A stretch of DNA of 64,000 nucleotides from Ulva prolifera (lineage: Eukaryota > Chlorophyta > Ulvophyceae > Ulvales > Ulvaceae): assembly GCA_023078555.1 (NCBI GenBank), contig CM041196.1, positions 11,736,985-11,800,984 on the forward strand, given 5' to 3'. A model generated the notes under the pieces. The model saw nothing but the letters and a program-made list of their open reading frames with translations, searched no databases and was not told the origin of the DNA. Shown here piece after piece: positions 48,301 through 58,216 of this stretch. Position numbers and translations under genes: made by a program. Within the stretch, counting starts at the first letter, position 1, and each line of letters opens with the position of its first letter.

Positions 48301-49926
48301 TACATGCAAACTCGTGACGCAAGCTCGTAATGGCGACGGGTCGCCTTTGACTGGCACAGGTGGCCAGGCTGCGGTCCTTTTCTGCACCCAGTGCATGTCG
48401 CTTGCGCAGTGCGATTCACCGACTGACGTGCGGTTTCCGGTGCACAGGGGTCTCTCCGTTTAATCCACATACATGCGCTGGTGTGTCCCCTGGCGCGTGC
48501 GCACACGCACGTAGCACACGCATGCGCACATGCAGCCGGCAGGCCAGGCGCGACGCTCACGCACGCGATGCACAGGTCCTGGCGGGCTCCGATGCGCCAC
48601 TCATGCATGTGCCGTGTACATATGACGTGGACAGCCTGCCAGGCCGCTCAATCACACACGCAGCTCGGCAGTTCGGGGGTGCCGGCGGGCGCCAATGCGT
48701 CCTCCCATGCATGTAGTACATGCATTGAGAACAGCCAGCTTCCCAGGCAGCGCACGCGCATGTGGTGCAGGAGTTCCGGCGGGCGCTGGTGGAGCTGCGT
48801 GATGAGGCCGCGCGCACGCCGCCCCCGGACGACCCCGCGCCGGTGCAAGGCTCAAAGAAGAAGATGCCGGCGAAGCTCGCGTTGAAGCTCGAGCTGCTGA
48901 CGCGGCCGTTCTACCTGAGCGCGGAGGCGGCGACGAGCACGAACCGCGCGAAGAAGCTGCTCTGGGGCGTGCTCATGCCGGTGCTCACGACGTGGAGCGC
49001 GGAGCCGACGATCAAGACGAAGATGCAGAAGATCAACAGCCACATCATCGGGCAGTACACGCTCGCGAAGGAGCGGTTTGAGCAGATCGCGCGGTGGCAC
49101 GGTGCGCGCCCCCACCTCCGCAGCTGTTGCAGTGCCAGCACACACTGCTTCATACACCCCAGGCGTCACATACCCCGGGTGAATCACGAGGGGGATGTAG
49201 GGCCCACGCCCCCCTGCCCCAGCACCGCCGCTGCTGCTGCTGCTGCGGTGTTGGGAGTGGGGGGAAGGACGCGTGTGGGCGTGGCCACCCAGTGATATGG
49301 CCGTCTACCGCAGCACCCTTGCGGCCACATCACTAGATCGCCACAGTGGGGGTTGTGGGATTCGTTGGCCCGGAGTGCTTCGTGTGAGGCGTGTGTGCAT
49401 GCATGCACTGCGCCTAGTATGCGCCTCCTGATCCACCCCGCAAATGTGACGCCTGGAATGTGCGAAGCCCTCAGCCGAGCACAGGCACACACTGGTGTGG
49501 GGGGCGGACACGCAACACCCAAGCCACAACCACCCAGACACACCCCACTGCCGGCAGACACGTCTCGGGGGTGTAGGTGCACGCCTTGTGTCTCACTGGA
49601 TTGCAGCTTTGGGCACAATGCCTGGTTCTGTGCTTTGGTGCTCTGCCATGCAATGCTCTGAGCTCGTATAATAAATAATTGCCTCACGAGGATGTTGCGG
49701 TGTAGTGGAGTCCGGGGTCGACTCGATCAACCACCCTGACGTCGGCAACGCCATCCGGCGCTACATCGACTGCAAGTCCCGCCACGACGCCGTGCCGATG
49801 GACGCGGCCCGCGCCGGCGAGCTGCTGTGGGACGCCGCGGCGCGTGTCTGGGAGGCCGCGTGCGGCAAGGCTATCTCCGGGGACGTGCTGCGCGTCCTCG
49901 CGGAGCGCGTGTTGCCCGGCAGCTAG
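45379..49926 (+). CDS. UBN: Ubinuclein/HPC2-type subunit of the HIRA histone H3.3 chaperone
   Basis: Nuclear chromatin protein; in other eukaryotes ubinuclein/Hpc2 works with HIRA in replication-independent H3.3 deposition. Exons 45379-45685, 45816-46087, 46226-46414, 47005-47382, 47728-47991, 48771-49101, 49706-49926 (TAG); 1962 nt, 653 residues. The Hpc2-related domain is clear across exons 2-3: an acidic run, then YDLNDDFIDDSE joined to KLKHQGFFVNIGSVERV. Upstream, exon 1 has a basic KRRRIAP start and LSDGYDFNYRKLL, in the place of the family's N-terminal strand. Exon 4 is a Pro/Ala-rich linker containing LSIAQQALLMAQ. Exon 6 (EFRRALVELRDEAAR, MPAKLALKLELLTR, KLLWGVLMPVL) resembles the ubinuclein middle domain. 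The joins at 45816, 46226, 47005 and 47728 were chosen by phase and motif; 47728 could instead be 47644. Confidence 0.8.
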
Positions 49927-51613
49927 GCCGGGCTGCCTCCGCTGCTCTTTGAATTGGCAGGGTTGCATCCGCTGTGTCAGCTAGGACGTGCTGCCCCCGC
50001 CGTGTCGGGCAGCCCGGGTGGCCTCCGCCGCATCCGCGGCGGTCTGCCTCTGCCGTGTTCTATAGGCCGGGTCGCCTCCGGCGCGCTGGCGCCGGGCTGC
50101 CACTCTCGCTCGGACACCTCCTGAAGCCTCTGAGATCGGTCAAGAGACGTGCCGCCCCGCCCAGCGGCTGCCCGCGGCGGCTGGGCTGGGGTCGCCACGC
50201 TTGGGCCAGCTCACCGCTTGATGCTGCGTCCGTGTCGCAAACAGGTGGCCAGGGGTCCGCCCCGGCTCACAGCGGAGATGCCGCCCCCCGGGGGGAGGAA
50301 GACGGGGTTCGTGTGCCTCACATGGAACAATGCGGTGGCAGACGTGGTGGCAGGCGTGGTGGCAGACGTGGTGGCAGGCGTGGTGGCAGGCGTGGTGGCA
50401 GGCGTGGTGGCAGGCGTGGTGGCAGACGTGGTGGCAGGCGTGGTGGCAGGCGTGGTGGCAGGCGTGGTGGCAGGCGTGGTGGCAGGCGTGATGGCAGGCG
50501 TGGTGGCAGGCGTGATGGCAGGCGCGCTGCGGAGTTTGCTGGAGCGGGCGGGCGCGCCGAAAGCACCACCATGGGAGGGCGAGGCGTCTCTGCCTGTGTG
50601 GAGGGCCAGCCATCGGCGGGGATGCGTACGTCTCCGTGGAGCGGTCCGCCGTGCCTTTTCGGCTAGATGCGGGTCTGCCTGGCCACCGGCTCGAAGGGCA
50701 GGATGTGCCTGGACTCATGTGATCAGTTTACAGGCCGTTGTGTAAGGCGGAAGTATGCTGAAGAGACCAGGCAAAGATGATGCTGATGAGCACAGGTGGG
50801 ACGGTGCACCAGGATGCTGCTCAGTGCAGCCCGTTGTAGGTACTCGTGGGAAGTACACAGCTGTGATGCCGCTTCTGTCGCTGGCACTGTGGAGCTGTAG
50901 GTTTTGATCTCGTAGCTCCGGCATCGAGATGCCGGGGTGGATGCAGTGTAGCTCGGGGGTGTGCCACGCTAGCTGCTGAGGGGCATATGCATGGGAGCCT
51001 GCCTGGTACAGTGTCACAGCAAAGATGGCGCCCTTTCGTTTTCGACTATGATGTCCGTGTGTAATTGGTTGGAAACCCGTGATTGATCTCCAGACAGTGG
51101 CTGCGGCCTACATGCCATCGCACTAGTGATGCTAGCTCCGATCTTGACGCACTTACTGCAGTAAAATACAAGCGGACGGAAAATCGCATGCACTGCGCGC
51201 AAATGCAGGGCTGCTTGTTTTTCATGTCTCCAGGGCTGCTCCCGGAATCCGCCCAGTATGCATTTGCGGCTGCAGCGTTGCCAAAAGCCAAGCAGCACAG
51301 CTGCTCATGCAGTGGCGTCAGAGCAGGCCGTTCTGCTGCAGCGAGCATCAGAGGTAGAGTTGGTACCGCGAGCGGTGTACAGTAACTCGCAGGGCACAGC
51401 CTGTCGACAGCAGTGATGCTACCGTTCAAGGTGCAGCAGGAGAACAGTGCCATGTGCCACCTGTGACAGTGCAACTCGAGGTGTACAACTAGCGCCTGGG
51501 TCGACGCTGGATGTGACAAGGGATGTCCACGAGATGCCAATATAGTACCTACAATGCATCCGTTCAGAGATACGCCTCGTTGTCAGAGTTACACGGAGGG
51601 TGCTAGAGCTAGG
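49927..51613. other. Intergenic between convergent genes, with minisatellite
   Basis: Apart from the 12-bp repeat at 50333-50526 I see no gene. The ubinuclein and LRR genes converge here. Confidence 0.5.
50333..50526. repeat. 12-bp minisatellite GGTGGCAGGCGT, about 16 units
   Basis: Units differ mainly by GGCGT/GACGT and GGTGG/GATGG. All three plus frames and at least two minus frames stay open through it, giving GGRR, AGVV or CHHA repeats. Open frames are expected for a 12-bp unit without stops and do not show coding. Confidence 0.93.
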
Positions 51614-54200
51614 CTACAACAGGTGACAAGCTCCAGGATAGTCCACGCTCTGCCTCCAGGGCAGCTGTGCCAACAAACTCCTCTCTTTCATCTCACGATA
51701 CGGGCACCCGTACATCCTCGGCACAGCCACGTCACGCAGGTGCGGAAGCCCCTGGGCGAGCTGCTGCAGCGAGTGAACATGCTCGCAATGCGTGAACGCT
51801 ACCAGTGTCTTCAAGAACAAAGGAGCCAACGAACTCACATGCATGTCCGCATAATCCGTGTGGTGGTGTAGCAGTGTCAGCTTCTCTAGTGATAGTGGCA
51901 GACCTATGTCCCCCGCATGCGCATACCACAGGTTTGGGACTTGGAGGGAGGTGAGCCGTGTCAGGTGCTGCAATGCATGAGTGTCCCGGTACCACGGACC
52001 GGTCAGGTCACACAGCGACAGCTCTCGGAGGCTGCTCAAGCGACGAGTCGCTCGCACGAGCTGCTCCAGAGTGTCGCAGTAGTAGCACTGTTGTTCACTC
52101 GTCAGACGCAAGGCGTGCAACTGGCTGAGGGCGCCGGCATTTGCAGCCAGTGGGCGCAGCCACGGAAAGGCGCTGTAGCAGAACACGTTGACGGAGCGGA
52201 GGTGCGGGAACAGTGCGGCGTACTGCGCCAAGAAATTGGACACTTCTGGGAAGTGGTCCGCGTTGATCCGGATCCCATCCGAGTCGAAATCGTGCGCGGT
52301 GGAAGCATATAGGTCGAGAGTGAGGCGCAGGTGCGTTGCGCCGAGCAGCGCCGCGATGAGCGGCGCGCCGCCGCTGGGAACGGCCGTGATGGGCAGGTGC
52401 AGCTCCTGCAGCTGCGGCAGCTCGCTGACGGCAACCTGTGCCAGCGCGGACACTGATGCCGTGTCCATGATGCCCTCGTAAACCCTGTCCGTCCGGGATC
52501 GGATGCGCAGCTGCGTGAGCCGGGGCAGGGCGGCCAGGACCTGGTCCAGGCCAAGCACGCCGCCGTCGTCGTGGGCGCAGATGTCGAGAGTCAGCTGCGC
52601 GAGCGCCGTCAGTTCGCTCAGCGGGTGCAACATTTCATGCAACAGCCGGTATCCCACGACCCAGCCCCAGTGCCACAGGTTCAAGTGCAGCGAGGCCAGG
52701 CTCGTCAGCTCCCCGAGCGACGCACCCCAGATCCCATAATTCTGAGCCACACCCTCCCGCGAGGTATAGGCTTCGTCTTCATCACATGACCCCCAGCGGA
52801 TCAACGGAAGGCACATGCTCAGGTGCGACAGGTGCGTCAGGTGCCCGAGAGCTTGAGCAACCGCAGGAGAGAGCGGAGCCTGGACCTGCACGAGGTCCCG
52901 GGGGGGTGAAGGCCGGGGGGGCAGACCAGGCGCTACACAAGCATCTCTTGCACACAAGCATCTCTTGCACACAAGCATCTCTTGCGAGACAAGCTGAACG
53001 CCGCCGGGACTATCGCAATGAGAGACCACCTTGTACACAGCACATGTGCGGCCTGCACACCAAATCGGCCTGCACACCGGCCTGTGCGGCCTGTTTTGGT
53101 GTGCAGGCCGGTGTGCGCCCCGGTCATGATCAGGAGCCTTGAAGGAGGGCACCGCCTCGGGGGTGGGGCAACATTGGCCAGAACGACACGAATACAATGC
53201 ACCGGGACGGTCAGCAGTCGGCAGGTGTACACACCACAAGCCACTCACAACGTGCGCATCCCGCACCTGGATGTCCAGGTGCTGTAGTTCAACGCAGCGC
53301 AGGTCGCGCGCAGCATGCATGGCCCGCAGCAAGGCCAACAGGCCGTCGCTGAAGCCGTGGGCATCCATCGTCGACGGCATGTAGCCGATCGTCCCGAAGC
53401 GGAGCTCTGTCAGGAGCGGCAGCGCCGGCAGGCAGCGCGCGAGCACGGCCCCGCCGCCGAACGTCGGGCCGTCGATGCTGACGGTGCGCAGCATGCGCAG
53501 CGCGCGCAGCGCGGCGCAGCGCGCGATGCCGCGCGCGAGGCCGCGCAGCGGCCCCAGCCTCACGCGGTTGTCGCTCACGTCGAGGGCCTCGAGGTGCCGC
53601 AGCGTGGGCAGCGCGGCCGTGAGCGCGGCCACGGCGGCTGATGACAGGCCGGTGTCGCGGAGGTCAAGGGCGGTGATGTTCGGGAGGCCGTGGAGCAGCG
53701 TAGCTAGAGGGGTCGCGGTGCGGGGGAGCGTCTCGCCGGCGAGGCACACGGCACGGAGACTTTGCAGCGAAGCGGCGGTGCGCAGCACGGGGAGCATGAG
53801 GGGGAGGGGGGTGCGGGAGAGGCGGAGGGAGCGGTGGGAATCGGTGGAGGGGTGGTGGGCGCGGAAGGCGGGCTGGTGGAAGGGGGGTGGGAGGCAGAGC
53901 AGGCAGTGGGACAAGGGGACACGCGCTAGGACTGTAAGGAGGAGGTGCTCTGGGAGAGCCAGTATCGCCTGCAGACACAGTCATGTTGGTTTGCATCGTC
54001 TGAAGGGGCTTGGTCTGGAGTCTGGAGGGTCTGTGATGTTTAGCTGACAGCTGAAACGAGAAAGCGCTTCGGAGGAGGATGGCAGATGCAGATGGCAGGC
54101 ACAAAAGCTGTTTGTTTGAGTGTTGTACCTTTCTGGTGCTCCCTTGCTTGGCTCCTTGTGGCTGTAGCAGCTGGGCAAGCTGCTCAGCAGTGCCTGCCAT
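51614..54200 (-). CDS. Leucine-rich-repeat protein, possibly with an N-terminal F-box
   Basis: Exons in transcript order: 54200-54129, 53968-53267, 52885-51614 (TAG); 2046 nt, 681 residues. LRR units are plain: LPNITALDLRDTGLSSAAV, LRHLEALDVSDNRV, LRALRMLRTVSIDGPTF, LTELRFGTI, LTSLASLHLNLW, LTQLRIRS, LPQLQELHLPI, LSSLRELSLCDLTG, LTRLTSLQVPNLW. The repeats are RNI/F-box-LRR-like and irregular. Exon 2 opens with LPEHLLLTVLARVPLSHCLL, close to an F-box first helix, suggesting a ubiquitin-ligase adaptor; this is weak. Intron 2 (53266-52886) is 381 nt, a multiple of three without stops, so an unspliced message would stay in frame. Its borders are GTGCGG and TGCAG. Exon 1 (24 residues from ATG 54200) is chosen by phase only. 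Confidence 0.75.
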
Positions 54201-56585
54201 ACCTGCCTCATCGATCAATACATCGGCAGCCTGCAGTCAAGCCAGCCCGTCATGCACCGATGACAGGGAAAATTGCCATGGATGCGCCTCTGTAGCGCAA
54301 TGTTATCGGCTGTGCTGTCCCAGTGACACAACATGGCCTGGCTTCATTGGTTAGATGGGCTCACCGTGAGAAGAGTGCATGCGGATGCCGCATCGACCAC
54401 AACGTCGTTACAAATGTCTTCATCATTTTCGCGAGTGGGTGCTGTACTTGCGACCTGTACGAGACTGTTCAGGCTGTTCCGTTCAAGATTGCAAAAAGCA
54501 GAACCTGCTTCGTCAGAATCATTCCAACAATGAACAAGCAGCCTTCAGGAACCATCACCTCAGATACCCATTGGAGTAATGTGTCTTCGCTAAGTGGGAT
54601 CTGCGCTTCTTCACCAGTTTCGGAATTATCATGTATGTCTTGCAGCAGCTGACTCCGGGAGATGCAGGCACGCCCACAGTGGCTTGTTTCTCCGTTGCGA
54701 AGACAGATCAAAACACCATCAATGACAATCCGAAGAACCGTCGAAGGTGCATTGCTTGTTGCCTTGGCATTAAACATCTCGACAAGTGAGGCTCAGATGC
54801 TAGACGCAGATAATGTGGTGAACCGATCTCACACATCGAATGTTGTGCATTGTTCTGTTATAAGACTTTGCTATGAACACTTTATCAGATCGATCGAAAT
54901 GTCATGCTTCAGCGGTGCAACCTTTCCGTACGGTCAAGTCGACCACTGAGCGCAATTAGATTGTCGCACACAGCGGAGAGTTAACGAGGGCGCTGCTTGC
55001 GTAGGTACAGTGTGTACATCTAGGCGGCATGGCGCACGTCCGATGAGGAACAGGCTCGCATGCGAAGGCTCGCCTTACAGCAAGTATCAGCTGATCGCGT
55101 GTGCTGATGGAAACGGGTGGTAGTGTGTAGTTCAGGTAGACAGTGGCATCTCGCTGCAGTATGCGCGGTGGTGCCCCTATTTTCCCACGCTAGCCTCAGG
55201 GACATCTATCATGCATTGTTGCAGAAGGCCGCATTGTCTATGATGCTTCCCGCCTGCTGATCCGTCCAACCTATCTCGCAGGCGATACCCCAGGCATCCG
55301 CTGATCTTGATATATCATGGCCATCGTGGTCAAATGGTGTGTTGCTACACCAACGCTCGTTTTACAAGCAAGTTGTTGTTTCTGACGTGCTCACACTGGC
55401 TGCAGTTCCGATGGCAGTTCTTTCTCGGCTCTCGGGAGAGTGCAGGTTGGCCGGGGCGAACATGGCTTGCCTGCAGAGGGCACTCCCGACGAAATTTTTG
55501 AATTTGCGCCAATTATTGACAGTGAAGACACAGCTCAGCTGCGTGTGCTGGGTGATGGAGTCGGTGCGCACGTCTCACTGGGCCATTCAGGCGGATGCGG
55601 CAGCAAGTCAACTTGCGCTCGCCCTGTTCACAGCGCGCCTGCCAATCCGACAAGCACGACCTCAAGCGTTCAGACATTCCGACAGCACATCTACTGCTGC
55701 TGTGCAGCTGCGCGCCCCAAAGCCATGGCCGCTTGGTCGCCATGCTTTCGTGGGTCCAGTGGATGCGCACTCAATCAGCACTTCCCGATCTACCTGATGA
55801 GACGCTTGCGTCACAAGCAACACCACGCCACAGACATATTCACGATATACCTCTCCTCTCCGGGCAGTCCTCTTCGACTTTCGGTAGTCATGTCGAATCG
55901 TCGCACGTCACGTGGCGAGCGTGCTGTGATTCTGCGCTTCAGCATCGCACACACGACCTTGCCTGGCCAGAGCACAAGCCACCTTTCGCCACTTGTCGCC
56001 GAGCGCAAAGTTCTTTCTGTGTACACTGTGTAGACAGCTTGGCATGCTGCAGCTGCCAACCTCGTCGCCCAACCCACTTCTGCCCACCTCCGTGCACACA
56101 ACGAGGTCTTGCGCCCAGCCACAGGCACAGGCAGCGATCGTCGCATACGACCCACATCAGCTAGCACCCCACACTGGCACTAGCCTCTGCCTCACCTGGC
56201 CCGGATGCAGTTGCAGCTCCTTTGGGGCATGAGTGAGGTGCATTACCAAGTATAATTCCCTCCACTGCATGGGTTGACACCAGTGCTCTACAGTTGGATT
56301 GTTTCCTGGCGGGAAAACCGACGGCTCGCTTCCCTCGCCGGTGGGGTTTGCCGAAATTTTCGACATCTGGTGGGAAAACGATCGGTTTGCACCGTGAGAC
56401 CCCTTCGCGTCGGCGGGGAAACCGACGACTCCCTTCGCTGGCTGTCAGGGTTTTCCCCTTTTTTTCTTCAACTTTTGTCGGGAAACCGATCGGTTTGCCG
56501 AGCACTGGTTTATACCCCCTCCCCCCCCCCCCAAGTAGCCAACAACGGCACTCGATACGTGGTCACCCACGAGCCACTGCTGCAG
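54201..56585. other. Unresolved region upstream of an unidentified gene
   Basis: At 55300-56160 all three plus frames stay open for 450-600 nt and overlap, so I cannot choose an exon; one of them may belong to the gene at 56586. At 56290-56510 there is a degenerate GGGAAACCGA repeat (listed). At 54285 a short tRNA-like string was rejected. Confidence 0.4.
56299..56505. repeat. Degenerate GGGAAA(A)CCGA repeat cluster
   Basis: GGGAAAACCGACGGCTCGCT, GGGAAAACGATCGGTTTGCA, GGGGAAACCGACGACTC and GGGAAACCGATCGGTTTGCC lie within 190 bp. The last holds a perfect 14-bp palindrome AAACCGATCGGTTT (56481-56494). One plus frame reads GKPTARFP, GGKTIGL, VGKPIGLP and is continuous with the exon at 56586, so the cluster could be coding. 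Confidence 0.7.
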
Positions 56586-57680
56586 AGATCGTCGTGGAGA
56601 ACGTCGCTCCGGACTCGGGCCCAGAGGTCACCTGGGCGCTCGTGGACCACCTATGCAAGGGGGAGACTGCGCTCCTGCGCTGCGACGGCTGCTGGCGCTT
56701 CCGCGTCACCGTGCCGGCGGCGGCGGCGGGGTGCGAATTCGTGTGCGAGCGGCGCGAGCTCGCACCCGCGCTGCCGCCGCTCGCGCCGGCGCCACCGGGC
56801 GCGTCCCCGATCGACATGCTCCTCGAGGCGTCGCGCATCCAGCCACAGTGCGGCGTCCGCGTCTCATGCATGATGCGGCGCGACCGTACCCGGGTGATCA
56901 CATGCATCGAAACAACACAAAGCACTTGTACAGTTGTTGCACCTTCAGGGTGCGGAGTCGGGCCGGGGCTCTTGTGTCCGCATCCCCTGGCAGCGCCAGG
57001 GTTGGGGCTACCCTGTCACCCTCGTGCGGACGCCATGCAGTAGCGACCTCGGTCAGTCAGCCTGCCGCATGGCCATCGCAGTCCCATGGCCACGCCACAG
57101 TTCTCCTCAGAGTGGCTTCAGGGGAACAGGCGTGTGTGCCTCGCACGCCAGGCCCTCGTTGACACAGTTGCGGTATCTGTGCTACGCTGCCGCACCGGGC
57201 GCATGTGCCCTTCAGCATGCATGCGTGTGTACACACAGCCGCACAGCGCCGCGCAGTGGCTGAGGGGTGCTTTGTAGGGCGTCGCAGTCACACGGCTCCG
57301 TCGCCGCCGATCCCATCGCCGCAGGCGCCCCCGCGCTCGACAGCGCTCCCCCTGAAGCCACCCCCGGCTCCCCGGCCCCATTCCCCGCGCCCACCCGCAC
57401 CGGTGGTGCCGCGGCGGTGCCCCCCCTCCGCCCTGCGGGCGCCGCGGTCGGAGGGGGGCTGTGGCGGGTCCAGCCTGCGGTCGTGGGGGGCGGCGCCGCG
57501 CTGCCCGACTCGCAGCCGCGGCTGCCGGGCTCGCGGTTGCCTGACGCGATCCCGAAGCCGGCGTGGACGGCCGCGGGGTCCGCGGCAATCGATGAGCAGA
57601 CGTGGAAGGAGATGGGGTTTGAGTGTGAGGAGGAGGCTCGCCTGGTCCTCGGGGACGCGACGTTCGACGGAACGGTGTGA
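56586..57680 (+). CDS. Unidentified protein, 3' exons only
   Basis: Two exons fit: 56586-56847 and 57278-57680 (TGA), joined at phase 2 with donor GTGCGG and acceptor TTGTAG. The entry at 56586 is phase 1, or the frame runs on from 56294 without an intron. The first exon encodes VTWALVDHLCKGETALLRC with two nearby Cys (CDGC), the second a Pro/Ala/Gly-rich stretch ending in AIDEQTWKEMGFECEEEARL. I recognise no family. Codon use is GC-rich like that of TDP1 exons, which supports coding. The 5' part is unresolved. Confidence 0.5.
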
Positions 57681-58216
57681 CGCTCTGCCTGTTCACCTGC
57701 TCTCCACCTTCCTGGGGCCGTCCGCTGCGCGTGCTGCTGAGTTTGGGGGCACAGTAAAGCAAATATTGATCCAGATTACAGCTTGAACCTTATCCAACCG
57801 TCCTGGCTCTGCATCGCCTGGGCCACATGCTGGCGCGCTGTGCATGCTGTGCATGCTGTGCCGCCCAGCGTGAACGGCGAACTCGTTCGCTCGCCGACTG
57901 ACGGGCGGGGCAGCATGCGTCAGCCTGCACACACAGCATCACCCGTTCGATGCATATGTGTCGTGGGTCCACAACACCGCGGTCACGTACCGCCGCCTCA
58001 CACCTGAGCTTGTGTGTTGTTGATATTGTTGTTGTGTCAGCCTTTGGCCCCCGGCCACACCCAGCTTGTGCATTGGTCTCGACAACATGGCGCGTGCCCA
58101 AATCATGTCAGAGTACCATCGATGCATTACGACATCAAGTGCAGAAAGTGCTTTCGAAGATCCGACCGTGCTCGGCTCAATGCATGAGGCAAAGTGTGCA
58201 CCACCGCCTCCGAGGC
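57681..58216. other. Intergenic, upstream of TDP1
   Basis: The TDP1 frame is open back to 57950 with further ATGs, so the true start might lie here. No other feature seen. Confidence 0.5.

Noticed and set aside
49974-50745. Long frames reading GRRGG, AGVV or CHHA repeats
   Set aside because: A 12-bp minisatellite without stops is open in most frames. An RGG protein was considered, but there is no flanking conserved sequence and several frames are equally open.
54285-54360. Possible tRNA starting GCCTCTGTAGCGCAATG
   Set aside because: It looks like an elongator-Met D-arm, but no anticodon stem, T-arm or acceptor pairing follows.
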